Assembly: GCA_950097015.1 (NCBI GenBank) | Contig: CATNEN010000011.1 | Location: 2,756,501-2,820,500 of the forward strand | DNA length: 64,000 nucleotides | Direction of reading: 5' to 3' | Source: Macrostomum hystrix | Lineage: Eukaryota; Platyhelminthes; Macrostomidae | Shown here: one piece after another, positions 51,869 through 62,324 of the stretch | Position numbering within the stretch: position 1 is the stretch's first letter | How the letters are laid out: the number at the start of each line of letters is the position of its first letter | Made by a program: the position numbers and the translations under genes | The notes under the pieces: generated by a model | What the model was told of the DNA's origin: nothing | Seen by the model: the letters and a program-made list of their open reading frames with translations, nothing else | Database searches by the model: none

Positions 51869-54267
51869 CTAACGGAAGCCCTTCTTGGTGCCTCTCTGTT
51901 CGTCCCACTTCATGGCCAGCCGGTAGACAGGGGCGCTCAGGAACAGGTTCAGGTTGGCCATCACCCAGAACCAGAAGCTGAAGGCCGGGTAGCCGCCCTG
52001 ATAATTGGACCAGATGATGTAGAGAATCCAGCTGATCAAAAATAGAAACCCGGCCACTATTAGTAGGATCACCACCGACCACATGACGCGAATGTTCAGT
52101 TTAACGCGAGGCGCGCACAGTTCTACTAGGACCAGAATCATAATAACTAGAACAATCAGCAGCGATAGGATTGCGAAGATCAGCACGACCAGTGGAAACG
52201 CTGCGAATGCAATTGTGAAATATTTTTAAAAGAAATTTTGAAAAAATGAAATCTCACCTACTACAGGTGTCTCCTGTTTTATAGACCTGTGTGTACCATA
52301 GACAGTGTCTTCCGTACTATAGACATGTACCATAGATATTGTCTTCTTTTCTATAGACTGATGTGTGGATCCTGTTCTATAGACTGATGTGTGTCCTGTT
52401 CTATAGACTGATGTGTGTCCTATTCTATAGACTGATGTGTGTCCTGTTCTATATACTGATGTGTGTCCTGTTCTATAGACTGATGTGTGTCCTATTCTAT
52501 AGACTGATGTGTGTCCTGTTCTATATACTGATGTGTGTCCTGTTCTATAGACTGATGTGTGTCCTGTTCTATAGACTGATGTGTGTCCTATTCTATAGAC
52601 TGATGTGTGTCCTATTCTATAGACTGATGTGTGTCCTGTTCTATATACTGATGTGTGTCCTGTTCTATAGACTGATGTGTGTCCTATTCTATAGACTGAT
52701 GTGTGTCCTGTTCTATAGACTGATGTGTGTCCTGTTCTATAGACTGATGTGTGTCCTATTCTATAGACTGATGTGTGTCCTATTCTATAGACTGATGTGT
52801 GTCCTGTTCTATAGACTGATGTGTGTCCTGTTCTATAGACTGATGTGTGTCCTGTTCTATAGACTGATGTGTGTCCTATTCTATAGACTGATGTGTGTCC
52901 TGTTCTATAGACTGATGTGTGTCCTGTTCTATAGACTAATGTGTGTCCTGTTCTATAGACTGATGTGTGGATCCTGTTCTATAGACTGATGTGTGGATCC
53001 TGTTCTATAGACTGATGTGTGTCCTGTTCTATAGACTGATGTGTGGATCCTGTTCTATAGACTGATGTGTGTCCTATTCTATATACTGATGTGTGTCCTG
53101 TTCTATAGACTGATGTGTGTCCTGTTCTATAGACTGATGTGTGTCCTATTCTATAGACTGATGTGTGTCCTGTTCTATAGACTGATGTGTGTCCTGTTCT
53201 ATAGACTGATGTGTGTCCTATTCTATAGACTGATGTGTGTCCTGTTCTATAGACTGATGTGTGGATCCTGTTCTATAGACTGATGTGTGTCCTATTCTAT
53301 AGACTGATGTGTGTCCTGTTCTATAGACTGATGTGTGTACTGTTCTATAGACTGATGTGTGTCCTATTCTATAGACTGATGTGTGTCCTGTTCTATAGAC
53401 TGATGTGTGGATCCTGTTCTATAGACTGATGTGTGTCCTGTTCTATAGACTGATGTGTGTCCTATTCTATAGACTGATGTGTGTCCTGTTCTATAGACTG
53501 ATGTGTGTCCTATTCTATAGACTGATGTGTGTCCTGTTCTATAGACTGATGTGTGGATCCTGTTCTATAGACTGATGTGTGTCCTGTTCTATAGACTGAT
53601 GTGTGTCCTATTCTATAGACTGATGTGTCCTGTTCTATAGACTGATGTGTGTCCTGTTCTATAGACTGATGTGTGTCCTGTTCTATAGACTGATAGACAG
53701 TTAGACACAGGCGTCTCCTGTTAGACACAGGTGTCTCCTGTTAGACACAGGTGTCTCCTGTTAGACCCACGTGTCTCCTGTTAGACACACGTGTCTTCTG
53801 TTAGACAAAGGTGTCTCCTGTTGGACACACGTGTCTCCTGTTAGACATGGGTGTCTCCTGTTAGACACGGGTGTCTCCTGTTAGACATGGGTGTCTCCTG
53901 TTAGACACGGGTGTCTCCTGTTAGACACAGGTGTCTCCTGTTAAACACAGGTGTCTCCTGTTAGACACAGGTGTCTCCTTTTAGACACAGGTGTCTCTTG
54001 TTAGACACAGGTATCTCCTGTTAGACACAGCTGTCTCCTGTTAGACAGCTGTCTCCTGTTAGACAGCTGTCTCCTGTTAGACTCACCGACATAGTTATGA
54101 TAAGTCCAAGGCATGCCCAGGTGCCATTTGCAGGTGGAATTGTTGCTGCAGTCTCCCATTCGCCAGAAGTTCAGAATCAGCGAGCCGATGCCGGAGATCA
54201 GGGCGCTGACGGCACCCATGAATACCAGCCAGCGAAGGATTTTAGCTTTTGTCGATCTGGCTCCCAT
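51869..54267 (-). CDS. Small multi-pass membrane protein
   Basis: Exons 54267-54087 and 52200-51869 join at phase 1 and give 170 residues. The start is the ATG of MGARSTKAK; an in-frame stop lies upstream. Hydrophobic helices: ILRWLVFMGAVSALISGIGS, then a loop with two Cys (GDCSNNSTCKWH) and an N-glycosylation site, VVLIFAILSLLIVLVIMILV, VMWSVVILLIVAGFLFLISW, and a more amphipathic aromatic segment (FSFWFWVMANLNLFLSAPVY). The C terminus is Lys/Arg-rich. This three- to four-helix layout with a Cys-bearing first loop recalls claudin/MARVEL-type proteins, but the claudin W-GLW-C-C signature is not intact, so I leave the family open. The intron carries two adjoining minisatellites. Confidence 0.75.
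52340..53690. repeat. Intronic minisatellite, 24-bp unit, more than 50 copies
   Basis: Highly homogeneous array of GTGTGTCCTGTTCTATAGAC plus TGAT. Variants are TATTCTATAG, CTATATAC and an occasional insertion giving GTGTGGATCCTG. It lies in the intron of the 51.9-54.3 kb membrane-protein gene. Confidence 0.98.
53690..54080. repeat. Intronic minisatellite, 20-bp unit
   Basis: About 19 copies of AGACACAGGTGTCTCCTGTT directly continuing the previous array, ending at the donor site of exon 1. The unit is partly palindromic (GACACAGGTGTC). Single ancestral-looking copies (CAGGTGTCTCCTGTT) also occur before the 24-bp array, at 52265. Confidence 0.97.
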
Positions 54268-54519
54268 GCTTTTTCCTCTTGGAAATGTTTTGTTCTGAGC
54301 AATCAACTGTCAACTGAAGAATAATATAACAAAAATACAGAAGGCGAGGGTTTCAGTTTAAAAAGTCTCAATGCAGGCGTGAGAAAAATGTCTAAAATAC
54401 TCACATATTGAAGGGCAACGCCCTGTAGTGCATTACTTCTAGAACTAAAAAATAAAATGACGTTTTTTATCAAGACTGAGAACTAAAACTTGATTGAAAA
54501 AGTTTGCGGATCTGAAAAA

Positions 54520-56300
54520 TCAAAGGATCTTGGCGGTTGGAGTGTCTGGAAGGTTGGGGATCTGGAATGCTGGGAGGATCTTGAGGCTGGAAGATCTGGG
54601 AGGTTGGGTATCTATGAGGTTTGAGGATCTGGGAGGTTAAGGAATCTTTGAGTTTTGAGGATCTGGGAGGTTGGGAATCTATGAGGTTTGAGGATCTGGG
54701 AGTTTGGGAATCTTTGAGTTTTGAGGATCTGGAAGGTTGGGAATCTTTGAGGTTTGAGGATCTGGGAGGTTGGGAATCTTTGAGTTTTGAGAATCTGGGA
54801 GGTTGGAAATCTTTGAGGTTTGAGGATCTGGGAGGTTGGGAATCTTTGAGTTTTGAGAATCTGGGAGGTTGGGAATCTTTGAGGTTTGAGGATCTGGGAG
54901 GTTGGGAATCTTTGAGTTTTGAGAATCTGGGAGGTTGGAAATCTTTGAGGTTTGAGGATCTGGGAGGTTGGGAATCTTTGAGTTTTGAGAATCTGGGAGG
55001 TTGGGAATCTATGAGGTTTGAGGATCTGGGAGGTTAAGGAATCTTTGAGGTTTGAGGATCTGGGAGGTTAAGGAATCTTTGAGTTTTGAGGATCTGGGAG
55101 GTTGGGAATCTATGAGGTTTGAGGATCTGGGAGTTTGGGAATCTTTGAGTTTTGAGGATCTGGAAGGTTGGGGATCTATGAGGTTTGAGGATCTGGGAGG
55201 TTGGGAATCTATGAGGTTTGAGGATCTGGGAGTTTGGGAATCTTTGAGTTTTGAGGATCTGGAAGGTTGGGAATCTTTGAGTTTTGAGGATCTGGGAGGT
55301 TGGGAATCTTTGAGTTTTGAGAATCTGGGAGGTTGGGAATCTATGAGGTTTGAGGATCTGGGAGGTTAAGGAATCTTTGAGTTTTGAGAATCTGGGAGGT
55401 TGGGAATCTTTGAGGTTTGAGAATCTGGGAGGTTGGGAATCTTTGAGGTTTGAGGATCTGGAAGGTTGGGAATCTTTGAGTTTTGAAGATCTGGGAGGTT
55501 GGGAATCTTTGAGTTTTGAGGATCTGGGAGGTTGGGAATCTTTGAGTTTTGAGAATCTGGGAGGTTGGGAATCTATGAGGTTTGAGGATCTGGGAGGTTA
55601 AGGAATCTTTGAGTTTTGAGGATCTGGGAGGTTGGGAATCTATGAGGTTTGAGGATCTGGGAGTTTGGGAATCTTTGAGTTTTGAGGATCTGGAAGGTTG
55701 GGAATCTTTGAGGTTTGAGGATCTGGGAGGTTAAGGAATCTTTGAGTTTTGAGGATCTGGGAGGTTGGGGATCTATGAGGTTTGTGGATCTGGGAGGTTG
55801 GGAATCTTTTAGGTTTGAGGATTTGGGAGGTTGGGAATCTATGAGGTTTGAGGATCTGGGAGGTTGGGAATCTATGAGGTTTGAGGATCTGAGAGATTGG
55901 GAATCTATGAGTTTTGAGGATCTGGGAGGTTAAGGAATCTTTGAGTTTTGAGGATCTGGAAGGTTGGGGATCTATGAGGTTTGAGGATCTGAGAGATTGG
56001 GAATCTATGAGTTTTGAGGATCTGGGAGGTTAAGGAATCTTTGAGTTTTGAGGATCTGGGAGGTTGGGAATCTATGAGGTTTGAGGATCTGGAAGGTTGG
56101 GGATCTATGAGGTTTGAGGATCTGGGAGGTTGGGAATTTATGAGGTTTGAGGATCTGGAAGGTTAAGGAATCTATGAGTTTTGAGGATCTGGGAGGTTGG
56201 GAATCTATGAGGTTTGAGGATCTGGAAGGTTGGGGATCTATGAGGTTTGAGGATCTGGGAGGTTGGGAATTTATGAGGTTTGAGGATCTGGGAATTTAGT
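54520..56300. repeat. Minisatellite, 33-bp unit, over 50 copies
   Basis: Array with GGTTGGGAATCTTTGAGTTT and GAGGATCTGGGA parts. Variants (CTATGAG, GGTTAAGGAATC) recur in longer blocks, which indicates higher-order duplication. It lies upstream of the membrane-protein gene start, so it is intergenic or in a 5' UTR intron. The frames repeating 11 residues are artefacts. Confidence 0.97.
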
Positions 56301-57105
56301 TTTTAGGATTTAGGATGCTGGGGATCCGAAAAGTTTAAATCTTTTAATTAGGGTAGACCATAGACGAAACAGCCCAAAATATTTAGGTGAGACAGTTTTT
56401 ATCGACAGTTCTTGCATTCCGTCAAAAATTAATCTAAAATTAGCGGCTACTTGAAGCTAAAGGCTTCGATTTCCTTAACAACCGCCTTAGTAACAACCAT
56501 GAAAATTAGTGCAACGCATTTTTGTCTGAGTCTCTGCTGGGAATATTGAGGACGACTTTTATTGTTAGGCGAATATAATATATAAAAAACGAATGCTTCT
56601 CACAAATGCCACAAATAGACAGGCAAGAAAATGGCAAGTCTCACGTTCTCAGTTTCTGCCATTGTCCTGCCTTTCTTGAACTCTAGACTCCAGAATTTAT
56701 TCAAAAAGAATTGGACTCTATATACGTCCATTCTCTCCTTTCACGCCCGCTCCATAATTCTCTGTGCGTACACTGGCAGCAGAAAGTGTATAGGATTGGT
56801 CCTACGTACCTTTCTTTCCTTCTTTCAGCTTGGCAACAGCAAGCATTTGGAGAGAAACTTTGCCTAATGGTAAAAGGCCCCTAGCAACTAATGTACGCAT
56901 TTTTAAGTCCATATAGAATATTGATATATTTATTGAGTGTATGAAGACACATGTTGTGTGATAAAGATCATTTCAGTGAAAAATACTGTCAATATCTACT
57001 TAGATATGAGAGAGACAACGCATATTGTCTGCTTTCCTGTCAATAATCAACAGGTAAATTATAACTTATACTGTGATGCAGAATATACAATATGTAACTT
57101 CTTAA
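56301..57105. other. Non-coding stretch
   Basis: AT-rich. Upstream exons of the AKAP7-like gene are expected somewhere between 54.3 and 57.6 kb, but none could be identified here with confidence. Confidence 0.45.
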
Positions 57106-57109
57106 TCCC

Positions 57110-57585
57110 TACGGAAACAACCACTCCCTATTCCACTCCCTACCCAATCATTCTGCTCCATGCCTAAACATTGCGCTTCCTTCTCAATCATTCTGCTCCC
57201 TACTCAATCATTCCGCTCCCTTCCCAATCATTCCGCCCCCTACCCAAACAATCTGCTCCCTACCCAAACAATCCGCTCCCTACTCAATCATTCCGCTCCT
57301 TACTCAATCATTCCGTTCCCTACTCAATCATTCCGCCCCCTACCAATCATTCCACCCCCTACCCAAACAATCTGCTCCCTACCCAAACAACCCGCTCCCT
57401 ACCCAAACAATCCGCTCCATACTCAATCATTCCGCCCCCTACCAATCATTCCGCCCCCTACCCAAACAATCTGCTCCCTACCCAAACAATCCGCTCCCAA
57501 CTCAATCATTGCGCTCCCTACCCAATCATTCCGCTTCCTACCCATACAATCCGCGCCCTACTCAATCATTCCGCTCATTATCTAT
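57110..57585. repeat. Minisatellite, about 20-bp unit
   Basis: C-rich array of CCCTACTCAATCATTCCGCT and variants (CCCAAACAATC), ending close to the acceptor of the first visible AKAP7-like exon. It is presumably intronic. Confidence 0.94.
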
Positions 57586-57594
57586 TCACGCAAG

Positions 57595-60260
57595 TCCGTG
57601 GACATATTGCAGATTATTGACGCAATGCGCAAACTACAGGAGACCATATACACCAACGCCTTCTATCAGAAGCACGACCTGCGCAAGGCTATGGTAGACC
57701 TGTACTCAACTCACCTGCTAGTTGCTAACCTGTGTATTCGAACCGAGGAAGACATGGAAAAGTGTGTTAAATAAATATTTTTCTGCCAAACAATCCCAAT
57801 TTTTTATATTAGACTCTCAAAGACAGGATCTAACATGTTTGCCTCTCTGACATTCCCTGAGCTCGATTCCGCGGCGAGGTCACATTCAATTTAGGGCGCA
57901 GCCGCGGAGAGAAGGCTTGGTGGCTTGTCGTGCAATTTACACCCTCTATGGCCAACCTCCAAGGCACAGTGAGGGTGTACACTGCCTATTGATGAGAAAA
58001 TCAAGTCTGGTCTAACCTAGATCATTTAATCTACGAGTAATATTCTTTGACAAGAACTTCTCCACTTTATTACAGGGTGAAGCACGTCCTTGATTTGTAT
58101 CACGATCGAGTCTGTCGTTTAGTTAGCGACGGCCTGGTGCTGACCTTCCAAGGCTTGGGACTGCTCAATGAGACCGAACTGTACATGCAGGTGTTCAACG
58201 ATGACGCTCTGAGAACACTGAAGGACGTCTCCAGTAAGTTGAAAAACTCGCGTCGAAATGTGATTGGATATTGAATATTTAAGTTGTTGCTATTATTAGA
58301 ATTTATTGTCGGGGAATCCTTAAGCCAAAGCACGTGACCATCGCCTGAGCCAATCAAATTTAACTCCCATGCAGCCACGATTCGAAGCGCTTTAATGACC
58401 GCTGGAGTGCACGTTCTGCCACAGAAAAGTTTCGTCGGCCAAATCACCGTGTTCAAGTACAACCGCGACCAGGTGGCGAGTAAGGACCAGAATGCACTGC
58501 TGATTTTGTTTCTTTCTTTCTTTTCTACTTACAGTAGGACTTGGCGCTTATTGATTCCAGATATAGCTTGTACACTTTCAATAGACGAATGCAAAGAAAT
58601 AATTATCTGCATCTCAAATTTAAATACCCAGCTCTAACAGTTAAATACCTGTGTCTAACAGTTAAATACCTGTGTCTAACAGTTAAATACCTGTGTCTAA
58701 CAGTTAAATACCTGTGTCTAACAGTTAAATACCTGTGTCTAACAGTTAAATACCTGTGTCTAATAGTTAAATACCTGTGTCTAACAGTAACCTGTAGCCC
58801 TATCTAAGAAATGCCCCATTACGTTTTATTTCTGTTCAGGGGGCCTGAAGATTCAGGACGACCTGTGGGTGCCGCTGATGTACAATCAGTTCGGTCAGCA
58901 GCCCGTGCGCTGCCTGCAGCTCTGCGATGTCAACGACAAGCCGCGATGGAGCTACTACAAAGTAGAATGGCAGAAGTCCTTAGCGGTGAGAAATTGGCTC
59001 TTTATTTCTGTTGCAAATAAACTTGTAGTAGGAAAAAATACTAATCTCACTGAGATTCCAGTGTCTGAAATGATGTTTGTCTCACTGAGATTCCAGTGTC
59101 TGAAATGATGATTATCTCACTGAGATTTCCGTGTCTGAAATGATGTTTGTCTCACTGAGATTCCAGTGTCTGAAATGATGTTTATCTCACTGAGGTTTCA
59201 GTGTCTAAAATGATGATTATCTCACTGAGATTTCAGTGTCTAAAATGATGATTATCTCACTGGGATTTCAGTGTCTGAAATGATGATTATCTCACTGGGA
59301 TTCCAGTGTCTGAAATGATGATTATCTCACTGGGATTCCAGTGTCTGAAATGATGATTATCTCACTGGGATTTCAGTGTCTGAAATGATGATTATCTCAC
59401 TGGGATTCCAGTGTCTGAAATGATGATTATCTCACTGGGATTTCAGTGTCTGAAATGATGTTTATCTCACTGGGATTTCAGTGTCTAAAATGATGTTTAT
59501 CTCACTGAGATTCCAGTGTCTAAAATGATGTTTATCTCACTGAGATTCCAGTGTCTAAAATGATGTTTATCTCACTGAGATTTCCGTGTCTGAAATGATG
59601 TTTGTTTCACTGAGATTCCAGTGTCTGAAATGATGATTATCTCACTGGGATTCCAGTGTCTGAAATTATGATTATCTCACTGGGATTGCAGTGTCTGAAA
59701 TTATGTTTATCTCACTGGGATTTCAGTGTCTGAAATGATGATTATCTCACTGGGATTGCAGTGTCTGAAATGATGATTATCTCACTGGGATTCCAGTGTC
59801 TGAAATGATGATTATCTCACTGGGATTGCAGTGTCTGAAATTATGTTTATCTCGCTAAGATTTCAAGGCCTCTCACTGAAATTTAATTTTACAAACTGGT
59901 AACGCTTAAAGACACAACATATTTTGGGCCCCCCTAACCCACAAATCATTGCAGGCTTAATCAATAATTCTTGGCTACGATCGACGCTTTCAGATAATTT
60001 GAATAATGACAAGCACTGAGCTGTCTAATTGTTTAAAAACCTGTTTCTTGTTTGCAAAATATATTAAGTTGTAAAAAATCAATTAAGATGGTTGTTTGAA
60101 CAACAAGCATGATTAGAAACCCAAATAAACTATTTAATAAGCAATTAGAAACACAGAAACTATTTGATTTTTTTATTTGACTTTTTTAAGTTAATCATTT
60201 AATTCGATTTCTTTATTTTAGGCGTTTTACACTACAAAGGACAGTAAAATCTGTATCTAA
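57595..60260 (+). CDS. AKAP7-like protein, 2H-phosphoesterase fold
   Basis: Exons (57595 or 57613)-57761, 58076-58233, 58375-58479, 58840-58985 and 60222-60260 join in phase (2, 1, 1, 0) to about 204 residues and a stop. The 5' end is incomplete or uncertain. The order of motifs follows the AKAP7 NLS-domain family: MRKLQETIY…DLRKAMVD, THLLVANLCI, LVLTFQGLGLLNETELYMQV, then KSFVGQITVFK, GLKIQDDLW, and FGQQPVRCLQLCDV…WSYYKVEW. The two H-x-T/S catalytic motifs of 2H phosphoesterases are replaced: the first aligns with S-T-H and the second with Q-I-T. If the alignment is right, the protein is a binding-only relative. AKAP7 proteins anchor PKA or bind nucleotides. A PRKX-type kinase gene lies downstream in the opposite orientation; I attach no functional meaning to that. 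Confidence 0.75.
58630..58795. repeat. Short intronic minisatellite, 21-bp unit, about 8 copies
   Basis: Nearly identical copies of TACCTGTGTCTAACAGTTAA plus A in intron 3 of the AKAP7-like gene. The core ACCTGTGTCTAACAG is the reverse complement of part of the 20-bp array at 53.7-54.1 kb. Confidence 0.96.
59042..59865. repeat. Intronic minisatellite, 35-bp unit, about 23 copies
   Basis: Units contain TGAAATGATGATTATCTCAC and TGGGATTTCAGTGTC. They fill the intron before the last AKAP7-like exon. Variants GTTTATC versus GATTATC and GAGATTCC versus GGGATTTC are mixed. Confidence 0.97.
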
Positions 60261-60416
60261 GCGTAGTAATTGAAAAAAGCAACATAGATAAACATATAGT
60301 ACAGGGTAGGTTAAAAAAGGAGTATAATTGGCCAACCTTATTGCGAAACACTTTCACGTTTTTTTAAATAGGTGTGAGACGGTTTGGTAGAAATGACGGA
60401 GGTATATGCAATAGAA

Positions 60417-60965
60417 CAGGGGTCGGCAAACTCCGGCCCGCGGGCCAGATGCGGCCCTCGAAGCTCCCAAATCCGGCCCGATGCGGCCCTCGAAGCTCCC
60501 AAATCCGGCCCGTTGCCCCTTCTGACATCTACAGTGTCCTGTTTCATCTCTCCCGTTTCTAATCTCTCCCGTGTCTCATCTCTCCTGTGTCTCATCTCTC
60601 CTGTGTCTCATCTCTCCCGTGTCTCATCTCTCCTGTGTCTAATCTCTCCCGTGTCTCATCTCTCCTGTGTCTCATCTCTCCTGTGTCTCATCTCTCCTGT
60701 GTCTCATCTCTCCCGTGTCTAATCTCTCCTGTGTCTAATCTCTCCCGTGTCTCATCTCTCCTGTGTCTCATCTCTCCCGTGTCTCATCGCTCTCGTGTCT
60801 TATCTCTCCCGTGTCTAATCTCTCCCGTGTCTAATCTCTCCCGTGTCGAATCTCTCCCGTGTCTCATCTCTCCCCTATCTCATATTTATACAGTCAATGC
60901 GGCCCGCTGTCATCTTTTAGGTTCTCTCTTTGGCCCGCCAGCAAAAAAGTTTGCCTACCCCTGCA
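60417..60965. mobile_element. Non-autonomous hAT-type element (MITE)
   Basis: Starts CAGGGGTCGGCAAACTCCGG and ends GTTTGCCTACCCCTG, imperfect terminal inverted repeats of the kind typical for hAT MITEs. It is flanked by an 8-bp target duplication, CAATAGAA (60409-60416) versus CAATAAAA (60966-60973), with 7 of 8 matching. GGCCCG-rich subterminal segments lie at both ends. The middle has no transposase and is a tandem array. Confidence 0.88.
60540..60890. repeat. Tandem array inside the MITE, 18-bp unit
   Basis: About 19 copies of CTCCCGTGTCTCATCT-type units (variants CCTGTGTC, CTAATCT) form the whole centre of the hAT-type element. Confidence 0.96.
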
Positions 60966-60973
60966 ATAAAATA

Positions 60974-61983
60974 ATTCAATTCGCTTTATTATATATCCTT
61001 CATATATACAAATACAAACTTTCTGTACAATTGCAAACTGACTGACAAATGAAAAAAACTACAAAAATCTTGTTATTATACCATCTAATAGACTTTTAAA
61101 TCATTAATAATAAATATAAAGCACATTGTGATGACATAAGTGACAAGCCATAAAGTAAACAGAAATGAATAAAATTTGCGTTTTCAAAAAAAATTCAATC
61201 AAAGGACAAAGTCTGGCGCCAGTGAAAAAAATGAAACTGATTGCAAAAAACACAGAAATTTGATTAGCAAAATAAAACAGTTTCTTCATTATTATCAAGT
61301 CAAATCTTTAAAAGCACAGAAAATTAAAGTAAGGCATTGCACAAACATAGAAAACAGCGCAATTTAATAAAGACTTAGTTAATCTTACCTACTGAGTTAG
61401 TAGTATAACTGTCTATAAACAACAAAAATTTAAACTGGGTTCAGATTTTGGCAGATCAATTATAACAAAGTTATTTTACGACAATATATATATAATTATA
61501 ATAAGTACATTTTAACAGCTGTTTTACTTAAATAACTGACACAAATTGTAATGAAAACATTTAAAAATCTGCAATAAGCGAGAAAGAAACAAAGAAATTA
61601 CAACAGATTAATCCAGCAAAACAAGCAAGTTTATATCTTGAAATTATCAGGAACAACCTATCAAAGCTCCTGAATCCTGAAAGTTTGACAGCATTTAAAT
61701 TTAAAATTTTGATACGATTAACGCTACAAAATTAACGAATGACAGAATAACGAGTCTTTGTTGGTTTCTCGTTATTAGCTAGACATTTACTTATGCACCA
61801 AGAAACATAATAAAATAGGTCATTTAGATAGAGATCGTATAAGTAACATTGACAATCAGCCGATATGTATAGAAAAATTCAAAATCTAGATTTAGAATTC
61901 CACAAATCTGCGGTCAATGGTCTCATAAAGCTCAGAGCAGAACTTGAAAACTGACGAAAAAAATGAATAAAAAAATCAAGCAA
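60974..61983. other. AT-rich spacer between convergent genes
   Basis: Lies between the AKAP7-like 3' end with its adjacent MITE and the kinase stop codon. Open frames here are short and AT-biased; none is supported. It probably contains the kinase 3' UTR. Confidence 0.5.
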
Positions 61984-62250
61984 TCAAAAGTCTCTAAAGT
62001 ACTCCTGGCCCATTGCGCTAGAGGATGGTACCTTCTTCCAGTCCTGCTCTTCGTAATTATCGTAGCAAGCAGTGTCACCGGCGTGCTGCACCTGCGGCAC
62101 AATGGGCGGCGTCAGCTTCCTATTGTAGACGTCATCCCAGTCGAGGCCGCGAAACCAGCGATGCGACCGGACGTCCTCGGCACCGCTCTTCATGTTGCCC
62201 AATCGTTTCGTGCGATCCAGGACTAGCAGCTTGCGGATTAAATCGCGTGC
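61984..62250 (-). CDS. PRKX/PKA-C3-type Ser/Thr kinase, last exon
   Basis: An acceptor (CACTGTTCTAG on the minus strand) opens an 88-codon exon in phase 0 that ends at a TGA at 61984. It encodes the end of the kinase C-lobe (ARDLIRKLLVLDRTKRLGNM, then DVRSHRWFRGLDWDDVYNRK) and the AGC C-terminal tail (LTPPIVPQV, GDT, YDNYEEQDW, ending EYFRDF). LGNMK, HRWFR and the tail fit PRKX/Drosophila Pka-C3 better than classical PKA-C. This cAMP-regulated kinase class phosphorylates Ser/Thr substrates. The catalytic core lies beyond the window edge, past the array-filled intron. The terminal FxxF is intact, as in PKA-family C termini. Confidence 0.9.
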   Translation of the reverse strand, partial: ARDLIRKLLVLDRTKRLGNMKSGAEDVRSHRWFRGLDWDDVYNRKLTPPIVPQVQHAGDTACYDNYEEQDWKKVPSSSAMGQEYFRDF

Positions 62251-62324
62251 CTAGAACAGTGCGGGTTTGTGGAGCCAGCGATACTACTTACAGTAGATTT
62301 GTATCTCAACGTACCTCAGTCTAA

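Noticed and set aside
52363-53728. Repetitive hydrophobic and antisense frames
   Set aside because: They lie inside an intron array of 24-bp units and reflect only the period.
54621-55933. Series of Glu/Trp-rich repeat frames
   Set aside because: A 33-bp minisatellite; the frames break wherever a unit has an indel.
56631-56867. 78-codon ATG frame upstream of the AKAP7-like gene
   Set aside because: No splice donor leading in phase to the next exon and no resemblance to AKAP7 N termini.
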